Shown: positions 33,157 to 42,394, numbered from the stretch's first letter. The stretch: DNA of 64,000 nt from Mesorhizobium sp. WSM2240 (GCF_040438645.1 NZ_CP159253.1:4826501-4890500); one strand, 5' to 3'. Notes: generated by a model not told the origin, from the letters alone. A program made the numbers and translations.

Positions 33157-34179
33157 CTAGCTCAGCTCCCGCTTCTTCAGCGCGTCGGCTATCTTTTCCA
33201 GCGTGTTGCGCATCGCCTTCTGCTCTTCCGACTGCGCCTCGACCCAGTCGCGCATGATCTGTTGCTCGGAGCGCATGTTCTTGACCAAGCCCGAAATGCC
33301 GTCGGCGAGGTTGGCCATCGCGGTGGCGACGCGGGGATTGGAGCCGCCGGCTTCCTGCAGGCTGCGCAGCCTTTCCGAAAGCGCCTTGATTTCGTCCGAG
33401 GAGCCGGCCTTGGCCGGATCGGCGACGATGATATCGGACGACAGATCGGTGACCGAGGACAGCCAGTTCTCCAGCTCGGTATAGAAGCGCGTCTGCGCCC
33501 GGCCGGCCTGCAGGTCGAGGAAGCCCAGCACAAGCGAGCCGGCGAGGCCGAACAGCGAGGACGAGAATGCCGTACCCATGCCGGCAAGCGGCGCGGCAAG
33601 GCCGGATTTCAAGGAATCGAGCACCGCCGCTGCATCGCCGGAGCCGGGATCGAGCGACTGGATCGTGTCGCCGATGGAGCCGATCGTCTGAAGCAGACCC
33701 CAGAAGGTGCCGAGCAGGCCGAGAAACACCAGGAGGCCGATCAGATAGCGCGAAATGTCGCGCGTCTCGTCGAGCCTGGTGGCGATGGAATCGAGCATGG
33801 TGCGCATCGAGCTCGTCGACAGCGCCATGGAGGTGGAGCGGCTGAGCAGCGCCTTCATCGGCGCAAGCAGTACCGGCTCGACCACCTCCGAGCCGGCGCG
33901 GAACGAGTTGACCCAGCGGATTTCGCGAAACAGCCGCAGCACCTGGATGAAGGCGAGCAGAATGCCGACCGCCAGCACGCCGAGGATCAGCCCGTTCAAA
34001 CCGGGATTGGTGCCGAAAGCCGAGGAAATCTGCCGGGCAAGGATTGCCGCGATGAAGGCGACGATCGCCAGAAACACCAGCATTGAGAGGAGAAAGACCT
34101 GCGGACTCGACAGACGGTCGGGGTCGTACCCGCCGCTATCGGATGCCTCGCCCCCTCTGAATTTTCGCAAAAATGCCAT
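33157..34179 (-). CDS. MotA/TolQ/ExbB-type proton channel protein
   Basis: A 340-residue membrane protein with four predicted segments (about residues 28-52, 60-82, 140-165 and 195-225). The last two carry the family core, LLGTFWGLLQTIGSIGDTI and LAAPLAGMGTAFSSSLFGLA. A C-terminal cytoplasmic helical tail of about 100 residues ends in RNTLEKIADALKKREL. It is the five-subunit partner for the adjoining OmpA-domain protein. It is distinct from tolQ at 51.7 kb and from flagellar motA, and no flagellar or TonB genes are nearby. I recall this pair as a conserved chromosomal feature of Rhizobiales without a defined role. Confidence 0.87.
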   Translation of the reverse strand: MAFLRKFRGGEASDSGGYDPDRLSSPQVFLLSMLVFLAIVAFIAAILARQISSAFGTNPGLNGLILGVLAVGILLAFIQVLRLFREIRWVNSFRAGSEVVEPVLLAPMKALLSRSTSMALSTSSMRTMLDSIATRLDETRDISRYLIGLLVFLGLLGTFWGLLQTIGSIGDTIQSLDPGSGDAAAVLDSLKSGLAAPLAGMGTAFSSSLFGLAGSLVLGFLDLQAGRAQTRFYTELENWLSSVTDLSSDIIVADPAKAGSSDEIKALSERLRSLQEAGGSNPRVATAMANLADGISGLVKNMRSEQQIMRDWVEAQSEEQKAMRNTLEKIADALKKRELS

Positions 34180-34310
34180 GCGCCCCGAATCCCGTTCCGC
34201 GACCGAACTGATCGCAAGTCTGCCGCAATCAAACTGAGCGCGACTCTAAACGGAATTGTGACGAAATTGAAAGGCGCTGTGAGGCCGCGGCAGCAGCTGC
34301 GAGACGCGGA

Positions 34311-35000
34311 TCAGAGGCGATCGATGACGAGAGTGTTGATCAGGGCCGCGAAATGCAGGCCGACGCCCGTCACCACGAAGCCGTGCCAGACCGCGTTCTG
34401 GAATCGCAGGCCTTTCCACACGAAAAAGATGACGCCGCAGGAATAGACGATGCCGCCGGCGACGATCAGAGCAATCGTCGTGGACGGAAGGATCTCCAGA
34501 ATCGGCCGCAGGACAACGATGCCGCTCCAGCCGATCGCAAGATAGAAGATAATGGCGGCGCGATCGAAACGGCCGGGAAAGAGCATCTTGGCGGCCATGC
34601 CGAGGGCGGCGGCGGACCAGACGACCCCGAGCATCCCGCGCGCAAGCCAGACATCGTTCAATTGTGCGAGGAAGGGCGTGTAGGTCGCCGCGATCAGGAG
34701 ATAGATCGCCGCATGGTCGAAGCGCCGCAATATCCATTTCGCAGGCGATATCGGCCAGAGATTGTAGGCGAGCGAGATCGACAGCACCGTCAGGACCGAG
34801 ACGACGTAGAACGCCGCCGCAATGTATTCGCCCGGACCGGCACGAAAAGCCGACATCGCCAGCAGCGCCGAGCCGGCGGCGATCGCAAGCACGATCCCGA
34901 CTGCGTGAACGATGCCGTCGGCGATCAGTTCGGCGCGCGAATAATGGAAGCGCCCCCTGAAGGGCACGTCGACTTGAACTGGTTTCGGCTCGCTCGTCAT
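34311..35000 (-). CDS. Hemolysin III family (PAQR-like) membrane protein
   Basis: A 229-residue protein with seven predicted membrane segments. The family residues are present: the His in ADGIVHAVGIV, the Asp in RRFDHAAIYLLIAATYTPF and the pair in NAVWHGFVVTGVGLHFAAL. Together they would bind a metal, as in adiponectin-receptor homologues. Despite the name, a hemolytic role is not implied. ATG 35000 is preferred; a TTG at 35045 would add 15 polar residues. The next upstream gene on the same strand is the inositol monophosphatase. Confidence 0.88.
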   Translation of the reverse strand: MTSEPKPVQVDVPFRGRFHYSRAELIADGIVHAVGIVLAIAAGSALLAMSAFRAGPGEYIAAAFYVVSVLTVLSISLAYNLWPISPAKWILRRFDHAAIYLLIAATYTPFLAQLNDVWLARGMLGVVWSAAALGMAAKMLFPGRFDRAAIIFYLAIGWSGIVVLRPILEILPSTTIALIVAGGIVYSCGVIFFVWKGLRFQNAVWHGFVVTGVGLHFAALINTLVIDRL

Positions 35001-35064
35001 CTGCTCGATGGAGCTTATTTGACCGGTCGCCAGGCCGTTTTTCAAGCCTTGGGGGCGCGTCGGT

Positions 35065-35865
35065 TCAGCGCGGGGCGAGCGGCTTCTTGAGCGTCTTCAG
35101 GAGTGCGCGGTGGATGGTCTCGTTGCCGGCGACGATCGAACCGGTCTCGAACATGCCGTTGCCGCCGGCCGGGTCGCTGACGAAGCCGCCGGCCTCGCGG
35201 ATCAGCAATATCCCCGCCGCCATGTCCCACGGCGACAGCGCGTGCTCCCAGAAACCGTCCATGCGGCCCGCCGCGACATAGGCGAGATCGAGCGCGGCTG
35301 AACCCAGCCGGCGAACGCCCGACACTTCGGCCATGACGTTGCGGAGCTCGATAAGGTAGTTGCCGTGATGGCCGCGCCCGAGATGCGGTACGCCGGTGCC
35401 GATGACAGTATCGGTGAGTTTGGTGCGGCTGGCCACGCGCAGCCTGCGGTCGTTCATGAAGGCGCCGCCGCCGCGTTCGGCGGTGTAGAGCTCGTCCATG
35501 GCCGGATTGTAGATCACGCCGGCGACGATCTGGCCCTGACGCTCAAGCGCCATCGAGATCGAGAAGATCGGCAGGCCGTGCAGGAAATTGGTGGTGCCGT
35601 CGAGCGGATCGACGATCCAGCGGTGCTGGTCATCCTCGCCTGCAACCACTCCGCGCTCCTCCATCAGGAAGGCGTAGCCTGGGCGGGCGCGGGACAGTTC
35701 GGCGTGGAGTATCTCTTCGGCCCTGTGGTCGGCCTGGCTGACGAAGTCGCCCGGCCCCTTCAGCGACACCTGCAGGTTCTGCACCTCGCCGAAATCGCGC
35801 GCCAGCGAGCGGCCGGCCTTCATGGCGGCCTGGACCATGACGTTGAGGATCGCTGAACGGGGCAT
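35065..35865 (-). CDS. suhB: Inositol monophosphatase family protein
   Basis: Metal-dependent phosphatase acting on inositol phosphates or related sugar phosphates; SuhB homologues also act in rRNA antitermination. The 266 residues carry the first metal site in FVSQADHRAEE, EERG (about residue 70), the signature WIVDPLDGTTNFLHGLP (about residue 83) and the second signature WDMAAGILLIREAGG (about residue 213). The length fits SuhB. About 110 bases separate it from efp upstream and contain a heptamer repeat. Confidence 0.92.
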   Translation of the reverse strand: MPRSAILNVMVQAAMKAGRSLARDFGEVQNLQVSLKGPGDFVSQADHRAEEILHAELSRARPGYAFLMEERGVVAGEDDQHRWIVDPLDGTTNFLHGLPIFSISMALERQGQIVAGVIYNPAMDELYTAERGGGAFMNDRRLRVASRTKLTDTVIGTGVPHLGRGHHGNYLIELRNVMAEVSGVRRLGSAALDLAYVAAGRMDGFWEHALSPWDMAAGILLIREAGGFVSDPAGGNGMFETGSIVAGNETIHRALLKTLKKPLAPR

Positions 35866-35892
35866 GGCAGGGTCGCTTTTCGTTGGAAATGG

Positions 35893-35970
35893 GCAGGAGG
35901 CAATATAGGCAGTCGGCAGTCGGGATATGGAATTCTTCTACTGCCTATCGCCAGCTGCCTACTGCCTGAT
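35893..35970. repeat. Second heptamer-built inverted repeat (suhB-efp gap)
   Basis: The left arm is GGCAGGAGGCAATATAGGCA plus GTCGGCAGTC; the right arm is CTGCCTA, TCGCCAG, CTGCCTA, CTGCCTG. It shares the exact 15-mer TGCCTACTGCCTGAT with the copy between atpD and atpC. It lies in the 109-base gap between the efp stop and the suhB start, so it would be transcribed if the two genes are in one unit. Confidence 0.72.
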
Positions 35971-35974
35971 CTTT

Positions 35975-36541
35975 TCAGTCGGCGCGGCGGACGTAGGTGA
36001 TCTCGTTGGTGTCGACGACGATCTTCTCGCCCGACGAGATGAAGGGCGGCACCAGCACGCGGATACCGTTTTCGAGCAGCGCCGGCTTGTAGGATGAAGC
36101 CGCCGTCTGGCCCTTCACGACCGGGTCTGCCTCGGTGATGGTCAGCGTAACCTGGTCGGGCAGCGAGATGCCGATCGGGCGTTCGTCATAGAGTTCGACG
36201 GTGACCATCATGCCGTCCTGCAGGAAAGCGGCGCGGTCGCCGACAAAATCCTTCTGCAGTTCGAGCTGTTCGTAGCTCTCTGTGTCCATGAACACCAGCG
36301 CATCGCCCTGCTCGTAGAGATAGGAAAAATCCTTCTGCTCGAGACGGATCTTTTCCACCGTCTCGGCGGAGCGGAAACGCTCGTTGAGTTTGGTGCCGTT
36401 GATCAGGTTTTTCAGCTCGACCTGGTTATAGGCGCCGCCCTTGCCGGGCTTCACATGATTGGTCCTGACCGCCACCCAGAGGCCGCCATCATGCTCGATG
36501 ACGTTGCCGGGACGGATTTCGTTGCCGTTGATCTTGGCCAT
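35975..36541 (-). CDS. efp: Elongation factor P
   Basis: Relieves ribosome stalling at polyproline stretches, which are frequent in several proteins of this window (TolA, CpoB, the Sel1 protein). The 188 residues form three beta-barrel domains. The tip Lys that is modified in many bacteria is in [10 protein letters not shown] (about residue 35). The C-terminal block [21 protein letters not shown] is characteristic. No genes for the modification enzymes EpmA or EpmB lie nearby. The gene reads in the same direction as suhB. Confidence 0.97.
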   Translation of the reverse strand: MAKINGNEIRPGNVIEHDGGLWVAVRTNHVKPGKGGAYNQVELKNLINGTKLNERFRSAETVEKIRLEQKDFSYLYEQGDALVFMDTESYEQLELQKDFVGDRAAFLQDGMMVTVELYDERPIGISLPDQVTLTITEADPVVKGQTAASSYKPALLENGIRVLVPPFISSGEKIVVDTNEITYVRRAD

Positions 36542-36649
36542 TTTTCGCTATTCCGGAGGTTTGTACGCCGACAGGCGGTTTCGGCGCCTCCAAGACCACA
36601 AATCGGCTAAAGAGGCAAGGGATCGAAGGAAATCCCGGGCGCGGGAGCG

Positions 36650-37825
36650 CTACCGCAGCCTGTTGGCGCGTTCCAGGCCCTTCTTGAGCTCTTCGTCGGT
36701 GAGACCGTCGAAGAAATCCTCCATTTCGGGATCGGTGAGCCCGGCGCGCCGGGCGAGAATGTACCAGGCTGCAGCCGCAATCGGGTCCGGATCGACACCG
36801 AGCCCTTTCATATAGAGCTTGGCGAGACGGTTCTGCGCCGCGACATTGCCGCCCGCGGCCGCCCGCCTCATCCAGCCGAACCCTTCCTGCATATTGCGCC
36901 CGCCGCCGCGCCCGTCGATCAGCCAGGTGCCGAGATCGAGCTGCGCGGTGTCGAAATTCTGCCGCGCCGCCAGAACCAGCCAGCGCCGCGCTTCCTTCTC
37001 GTTTCTGGCCTTGCCTCCGACGCCGTTGGCGCAAATCTGCGCCATGGCGTATTGCGCGTCGGCAAGACCGGACTTTGCCGCGTGCTCGTAATAGGAGACC
37101 GCCTTTTCCAGTCCTTTGGCCCCGGTCTCGCGATCGACCAGCATCTGCGCGAAATTGAACTGCGCCAGGCGGTTTCCGGCTTCGGCGGCGGCCTGCATGA
37201 GCGCATAGGCGCCTTGCGGATCCTTCTTCACGAAACGCCCGTCGAGGAGCATCAGCGCATACTGGAACTGCGCCTCCGGAACGCCCTGCTCGGTAGCGCG
37301 AGCGTACCATTTTGCGGCCTCGGCCTCGTTGCGCGCCATGCCAAGCCCGCGCGACAGGATCTCGGCGACCAGCGTCTGCGCGGCCGGGTCGCCGTTTTCG
37401 GCTCGCACCAGCGCCAGATTGTAGGCGGTCTTTGTGAGCCCGCGCTGGAATGCACCAAATGCTGCATCGGCAGGCTTGGCGCCGAAGCGCGCCGGATCAG
37501 GCTTGCCGTCGGCGGTGCGGGGGCCGCCGAACCGCGTTGGGTCGATGCCTAGCGGCTTTACTCCTGCGGGCAAGGGTCCGGATGCTGCCGGAGCGGCGGG
37601 GTCTTCGATCACCGTGGCGGGGGTGTTTGCCAATGGCTCTGGTGTGACGTCTTTCTGCGCCGGCTCCGCAGGAGCTTCCGCAGGCAATTTCGTTTCCGGC
37701 GCGGCCTTTTGTGCCGGTGCGGGATCGGCCGGCGCGGCGGTTTGCGCATGGACGCCGGAGGCAGTCGCCGAGAGCAGCGCCAGCGCCGTGAGCCATACCC
37801 GGACGGACGATTGCAGTACAGTCAA
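36650..37825 (-). CDS. Exported Sel1/TPR-repeat protein
   Basis: A 391-residue protein. The signal peptide ends near residue 27 (ASGVHAQ), an Ala/Pro-rich linker covers about residues 28-95, and at least six Sel1-like repeats run from about residue 135 to 370 (for example AAKWYARATEQGVPEAQFQY and SYYEHAAKSGLADAQYAMAQ). Sel1 proteins act as scaffolds; rhizobial examples include ExoR and PodJ-like regulators, but this one cannot be equated with either. The start is three bases after the thiE stop, so the two are co-transcribed. Confidence 0.86.
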   Translation of the reverse strand: MTVLQSSVRVWLTALALLSATASGVHAQTAAPADPAPAQKAAPETKLPAEAPAEPAQKDVTPEPLANTPATVIEDPAAPAASGPLPAGVKPLGIDPTRFGGPRTADGKPDPARFGAKPADAAFGAFQRGLTKTAYNLALVRAENGDPAAQTLVAEILSRGLGMARNEAEAAKWYARATEQGVPEAQFQYALMLLDGRFVKKDPQGAYALMQAAAEAGNRLAQFNFAQMLVDRETGAKGLEKAVSYYEHAAKSGLADAQYAMAQICANGVGGKARNEKEARRWLVLAARQNFDTAQLDLGTWLIDGRGGGRNMQEGFGWMRRAAAGGNVAAQNRLAKLYMKGLGVDPDPIAAAAWYILARRAGLTDPEMEDFFDGLTDEELKKGLERANRLR

Positions 37826-37828
37826 AAC

Positions 37829-38485
37829 CTACTCCTCGAACCGTGGCGCCGTCTCGTCGAGAATGGCGTTGGCGCGCGTGACGGCCTGTTCGGGATCGAC
37901 GCCTTCGCCGAATACGGCGCTGGACAGCGCAACGAACTCGCATCCGGTTTCCGCCACCGTTTCGACCGAAGCGATGTCCGAGCCGGCCATGACGATGCAC
38001 GGTATCTCGATCATCTCGGCCCACCATTGTCCGAGCGCCAGGTTGCGGTTGTGCGGCTCGGGCTTATTGTCGTAGCCGAAGCGGCCGAAGAACATGTAAT
38101 CGGGACGCGCCTCGCCCAAATCCAGCGCATCGTCGCGGGTCTTGGCCCCGCCCACGCCGACCGTCATCCGGTCCTGGAACCGCTCGATCGCCTCCTCGAG
38201 TGCTGCCCGCCCGGTTTCGAGATGCAGGCCGTCCGCCCCGACCCGGCCGGCAATGCGCGTATCTTCGGCGATGATGGCAGCGATGTTAGCCGCCTGCGCC
38301 ACGGGCACTATCCGCTCGGCGAAGGCCTGGAACGAGGCTTCATCGAGTCCGTAGGCGGGCAATATGATCGAGGCGATGTCGCCGCCCGAAATCGCGGCGC
38401 GCAAGCGCTGCTCGAACGCCGCGGCGTCCTCGCCGGGCGGAGCGATCAGCACGATGCGGCAGCGGTTTGGCGGTGTGACGGGCAT
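37829..38485 (-). CDS. thiE: Thiamine phosphate synthase (ThiE/TenI family), diverged
   Basis: About 218 residues forming a TIM-barrel of the ThiE/TenI superfamily: GADGLHLETG, TVGVGGAKTRDDAL, DYMFFGRFGYDNKPEP and CIVMAGSDIASVETVAETGC. ThiE joins the thiazole and pyrimidine halves of thiamine; this alphaproteobacterial subgroup is quite diverged from E. coli ThiE, so the reaction is inferred. The start at 38485 (MPVTPPNRC) is favoured by family similarity; an ATG at 38539 would add 18 residues. No other thi genes are nearby. It is coupled to the downstream Sel1 protein gene. Confidence 0.78.
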   Translation of the reverse strand: MPVTPPNRCRIVLIAPPGEDAAAFEQRLRAAISGGDIASIILPAYGLDEASFQAFAERIVPVAQAANIAAIIAEDTRIAGRVGADGLHLETGRAALEEAIERFQDRMTVGVGGAKTRDDALDLGEARPDYMFFGRFGYDNKPEPHNRNLALGQWWAEMIEIPCIVMAGSDIASVETVAETGCEFVALSSAVFGEGVDPEQAVTRANAILDETAPRFEE

Positions 38486-38625
38486 TCTTTGGCTTTCTGT
38501 CGGTTCCCATGCAGCGGGATCGTGGTTGGATTTGGGCATAGACCAAGGCAGGTCGCTTGAACAGGGTTTGCGCCTCTCGCCGAATCGCCGCCGTCGCGAT
38601 ATTGCGGGACCGCGAAAGGCCTTCC

Positions 38626-39396
38626 ATGCACGCGCTGCTCACCGATCCGTGGTTCTACGCTGCCGCCATTCCGGCCGTCATCCTCGTCGGCCTGTCCAAG
38701 GGCGGCTTCGGCGGCGCGGTGGGCTTTGTCGGCGTGCCGCTGATGGCGCTGGTCATGCCGCCGGTTCAGGCCGCCGCGATCCTGCTGCCAATCCTGGTCT
38801 TGATGGACATGGTCTCGCTGTGGACCTGGCGCGGCGTGTTCGACCGGCTGACGCTGGCGACGATGCTGCCCGGCGCGATGGCCGGGATCGGCCTCGGCTG
38901 GCTGACGGCAGCGCTCGTCACCGCCGATATGGTGCGCTTCATCGTCGGCGCCGTCGCAATCGTGTTCGTCGCACGCTGGGTCTATCAGCAGTTCAGACAC
39001 GGCTCCGCGTATGCCGCCTCTCCCAACCGGCTGGCCGCTGCCTTTTGGGGGGCAGTCGCCGGCTTCACCAGCTTCGTCGCCCATGTCGGCGGTCCGCCTT
39101 TTCAGGTCTATGCGCTGCCCCTCCGCATGGATCCGAAAGTGCTGACGGGCACCGGCGCGATCTTTTTTGCGGTCACCAATGCGGTCAAGCTGGTTCCCTA
39201 TTTTGCGCTGGGGCAGTTCGACATGACCAATCTGACGGCATCGGCCGTGCTGATGCCGATGGCGCCGCTCGCTACGCTTGCCGGCGCATGGCTCGTGCGC
39301 CGCATGCGGCCGGAAGTGTTTTATCCCTTCACCTACGCCACGGTTGCGCTCATCGGGGTCAAGCTCATCTGGGACGGTGTCATCCAAATGTTTTGA
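38626..39396 (+). CDS. TauE/SafE family membrane transporter
   Basis: A 256-residue protein with about eight membrane segments and the TauE/SafE features KGGFGGAVGFVGVPLMAL near the N-terminus and VAHVGGPPFQVYALPLRMDP in the second half. The family exports sulfite, sulfoacetate or other small anions. The start at 38626 has AAGG about five bases upstream. It is divergent from thiE; the 140-base gap serves both. The substrate is unknown. Confidence 0.88.
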   Translation: MHALLTDPWFYAAAIPAVILVGLSKGGFGGAVGFVGVPLMALVMPPVQAAAILLPILVLMDMVSLWTWRGVFDRLTLATMLPGAMAGIGLGWLTAALVTADMVRFIVGAVAIVFVARWVYQQFRHGSAYAASPNRLAAAFWGAVAGFTSFVAHVGGPPFQVYALPLRMDPKVLTGTGAIFFAVTNAVKLVPYFALGQFDMTNLTASAVLMPMAPLATLAGAWLVRRMRPEVFYPFTYATVALIGVKLIWDGVIQMF

Positions 39397-39506
39397 CGGT
39401 GAATTATTTTGTGAAGGGGGAGGCGCACAAATTCGCCCCTTTCGGGCAGCTTCTGCATGGTGGATTTCGTCGCGCCCGCCGATTCGGATTGCGAGAAGCC
39501 GCCCGA

Positions 39507-40811
39507 ATGAATGTCACGGAAGAAGCCATGGCCGCGATGACTGTCAGCCCTCCGTCCCGGGACACCCGCATCGACGTTTTCCGTGCGCTGGCCCTGCTGA
39601 CGATCTTCGTCAATCATGTGCCGGGCACCGTATTCGAACACTTAACCCTCAAGAATTTTGGCTTTTCCGACTCGGCCGAAGCCTTCGTCCTGATCTCCGG
39701 CATCGCCGTCGGCATGGCTTACGGACTGAAGTTCCAGCCGGGCAACAGGCTGCTGATCGCGCTCAAGGCGTGGCGCCGGGCAGGCGTGCTCTACGTGGCG
39801 CACGTCATGACGACGGTGGCGACGCTGGCGATCTTCTCGGCCGCTGCGCTCTACTTCACGCGGCCCGACCTTCTGAAGTTGATCAACATCCAGAGGATCA
39901 TCGAGGACACGCCGGAAGCTTTGCTCGGCATCGCCACGCTCGGCCATCAGATCGGCTACAACAACATACTGTCCATGTATGCTGCGGTGCTCCTGATGAT
40001 GCCGTTCTTCCTGCTGCTGGGCAGCGTCAATCTTGGCCTGATGGTGTTTGTTTCGGGAGTGGTCTGGCTGCTTGCCGGCATCTATCAGATAGCGCCCGCC
40101 AATTACCCTGCGGAAGGCCTATGGTTCCTCAACCCCCTGTCCTGGCAGTTTCTCTTTGTCATCGGCATCGCCGCGCTGGTGCATGTCCGGCGCGGCGGCG
40201 AAATCCGCTTCAACTGGTATCTGGTCTCCCTGGCCGTCGCTTATCTCATCTTTGCGCTGGTTTGGGTCCGGCTGCCGCTGTGGGGCGCGGAGAAGTCGGT
40301 GGCCCTGCCTGCTGTGCTGGCCGGCTTCGACAAGACATTCCTGTCGCTGTCGCGGCTTCTGCACATTCTCTCGCTCGCCTACCTGATCGCTGTGGTTCCG
40401 GCGCTATCGAACCTCGCGCGGACCGGCCCCGGCAATCCGCTGGCGGTTCTCGGCAAGCACTCCTTGCCGGTGTTCATTGCCGGGACCATTCTGGCGATGA
40501 TCGGGCAGGTGATGAAGGCCGTCAGCCCTGGCGGCTTCGCCTACGACGCCGTCCTGATCTCGACCGGCATCGCGCTGCAATTCGCCTTCGCCTACTATCT
40601 CGAATGGCTGCCGAAGATCGGCTGGGGCCGAAGCCAGGCCGACCGGAAAACACCTCGCGCTCAATACGGCATGCTGACCATCGTATCGGATGACGGAGCC
40701 GAAAGCTCCCGCTATAAATCCCCCGAAACATCTGGTTTTCAGGGGAAATATCAGTGGCAAGCATCTATGACAGCGGACTGGACCGGAACAAAGCGAACTT
40801 CCAGCCGCTGA
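39507..40811 (+). CDS. opgC: OpgC family membrane protein
   Basis: A 434-residue protein with about ten membrane segments that starts with the acyltransferase-3-like signature RIDVFRALALLTIFVNHVPG and continues with ENFGFSDSAEAFVLISG-type sequence. OpgC transfers succinyl groups to periplasmic glucans in E. coli; rhizobial homologues probably modify cyclic glucans, though this is inferred. ATG 39507 is the first plausible start; ATG 39528 has a better ribosome-binding site (GGAAGA). The C-terminal tail (about the last 50 residues) is polar and overlaps the next gene by 58 bases, so the family domain ends well before the stop. Confidence 0.85.
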   Translation: MNVTEEAMAAMTVSPPSRDTRIDVFRALALLTIFVNHVPGTVFEHLTLKNFGFSDSAEAFVLISGIAVGMAYGLKFQPGNRLLIALKAWRRAGVLYVAHVMTTVATLAIFSAAALYFTRPDLLKLINIQRIIEDTPEALLGIATLGHQIGYNNILSMYAAVLLMMPFFLLLGSVNLGLMVFVSGVVWLLAGIYQIAPANYPAEGLWFLNPLSWQFLFVIGIAALVHVRRGGEIRFNWYLVSLAVAYLIFALVWVRLPLWGAEKSVALPAVLAGFDKTFLSLSRLLHILSLAYLIAVVPALSNLARTGPGNPLAVLGKHSLPVFIAGTILAMIGQVMKAVSPGGFAYDAVLISTGIALQFAFAYYLEWLPKIGWGRSQADRKTPRAQYGMLTIVSDDGAESSRYKSPETSGFQGKYQWQASMTADWTGTKRTSSR

Positions 40812-42394
40812 CGCCGCTCACCTATCTCGAGCGTGCGGCCAAGACCTATCCCGACCAGACCGCCATCATTCATGGCAGCCTGCGCCTCTCCTACCGGGAC
40901 TTCTGGCGCCGGTCGCTGCAACTCGCCTCCGCGCTGGCGCAGAAGGGTGTCGGCAAGGGCGATACGGTGACGGTGATGCTGTCCAACACGCCGGCCATGC
41001 TGGAGGCGCATTTCGGCGTGCCAATGGCCAAGGCAGTGCTGCATTCGCTGAACACAAGGCTCGACGCCGCGGTGATCGCCTTCCAGCTCGATCATGCCGA
41101 GACGAAGGTTCTGATCGTCGACCGCGAGTTTTCCGCGGTCGTGAAGGAGGCGCTGGCGCTCGCCAAGGTGCGGCCGCTGGTCATCGACTACGACGACCCG
41201 GAATACGCAGCCGACGCTCCATATCCCAAAGGCGAACGCATCGGCTCCCTGGACTACGAGGCGTTCGTTGCGGACGGCGATCCGGACTTTGCCTGGTCCA
41301 TGCCGGATGAAGAATGGGACGCGATCTCGCTAAACTACACGTCCGGCACCACCGGCAATCCGAAGGGCGTAGTCTACCACCATCGGGGCGCGGCGCTGAT
41401 GGCCTACGCCAACACCATCCATGCCGGCATGGGCAAGCACCCGGTCTATCTGTGGACGCTGCCGATGTTCCACTGCAACGGCTGGTGTTTTCCATGGACA
41501 CTGGCAGTGCAGGCGGGCACGCATGTCTGCCTGCGATGGGTGCGGGCGAAGGCCATGTACGATGTCATCGCCGACCACAGCGTCACCCATCTCTGCGGCG
41601 CACCGATCGTAATGTCGACGCTTATCAATGCGCCGGATGCAGAGAAGCGGGAGTTTCCGCAGACGGTGACCTTCAACACCGCGGCTGCTCCGCCGCCGGA
41701 GGCTGTGCTTTCCGGCATGGCCGATGCGGGCTTCGCCGTAACGCATCTCTATGGGCTGACCGAGACCTACGGTCCCGCCGTCGTCAATGAGTGGCACGCC
41801 GATTGGGACAATCTCGACAAGGGCCCGCGCACCGCAAGAAAGGCACGCCAGGGCGTGCGTTACGCAGCACTTGAGGCGCTGACGGTGCTCGACCCCGAGA
41901 CGATGGAGCCGACGCCGGCCGACGGCGAGACAATCGGCGAAGTCATGTTCCGCGGCAACATCGTCATGAAGGGCTATCTGAAGAACCGGCAGGCGACCGA
42001 CGAAGCCTTCGCGGGAGGCTGGTTCCATTCCGGCGACCTCGGCGTGATGCACCCGGACGGCTACATCCAGCTCAAGGATCGGTCGAAGGACATCATCATT
42101 TCGGGCGGCGAGAACATTTCGTCGATTGAGGTCGAGGACGCACTCTACAAGCATCCGGCCATCGCCTCCTGCGGCGTGGTTGCGCGGCCGGACGACAAAT
42201 GGGGCGAGACGCCGGTCGCCTATGTCGAGCTGAAGCCCGGCAGGACGGCGACCGAGGCGGAGATCATAGAGCATTGCCGCACACTTCTGGCGCGCTTCAA
42301 ATGTCCGCGGACGGTGATCTTCGCGGAGATTCCCAAAACCTCGACCGGCAAGATCCAGAAATTCCGGCTGCGCGAACTGGCCAAGGCTCTGTAG
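40754..42394 (+). CDS. Acyl-CoA synthetase (AMP-forming, fatty-acid type)
   Basis: Activates a medium- or long-chain fatty acid with ATP and CoA. The 546 residues carry ANL motifs: LNYTSGTTGNPKGVVYHHRG near residue 195, LYGLTETYGPA near residue 332, GWFHSGDLGVMHPDGY near residue 424, and the C-terminal Lys in PKTSTGKIQKFRLRELAK. Start is GTG 40754 with AGGGGAAA seven bases upstream. It begins inside the 3' end of opgC. The closest family resembles acyl-CoA synthetases called FadD3- or AlkK-like; the exact chain length cannot be read from the sequence. Confidence 0.9.
   Translation: MASIYDSGLDRNKANFQPLTPLTYLERAAKTYPDQTAIIHGSLRLSYRDFWRRSLQLASALAQKGVGKGDTVTVMLSNTPAMLEAHFGVPMAKAVLHSLNTRLDAAVIAFQLDHAETKVLIVDREFSAVVKEALALAKVRPLVIDYDDPEYAADAPYPKGERIGSLDYEAFVADGDPDFAWSMPDEEWDAISLNYTSGTTGNPKGVVYHHRGAALMAYANTIHAGMGKHPVYLWTLPMFHCNGWCFPWTLAVQAGTHVCLRWVRAKAMYDVIADHSVTHLCGAPIVMSTLINAPDAEKREFPQTVTFNTAAAPPPEAVLSGMADAGFAVTHLYGLTETYGPAVVNEWHADWDNLDKGPRTARKARQGVRYAALEALTVLDPETMEPTPADGETIGEVMFRGNIVMKGYLKNRQATDEAFAGGWFHSGDLGVMHPDGYIQLKDRSKDIIISGGENISSIEVEDALYKHPAIASCGVVARPDDKWGETPVAYVELKPGRTATEAEIIEHCRTLLARFKCPRTVIFAEIPKTSTGKIQKFRLRELAKAL

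Noticed and set aside
32127..34179. A Zorya anti-phage system (ZorA/ZorB motor)
   Set aside because: The MotA-like and OmpA-domain pair resembles ZorAB in layout, but no ZorC, ZorD helicase/nuclease or ZorE gene is adjacent, and the neighbours are a hemolysin III protein and DUF1304. A chromosomal envelope motor is the simpler reading.
38364..39506. An N-terminal extension of about 380 residues on OpgC
   Set aside because: The frame is open through the TauE gene region, but that stretch is the out-of-frame reading of tauE and lacks any membrane-protein pattern. The OpgC domain starts near 39550.
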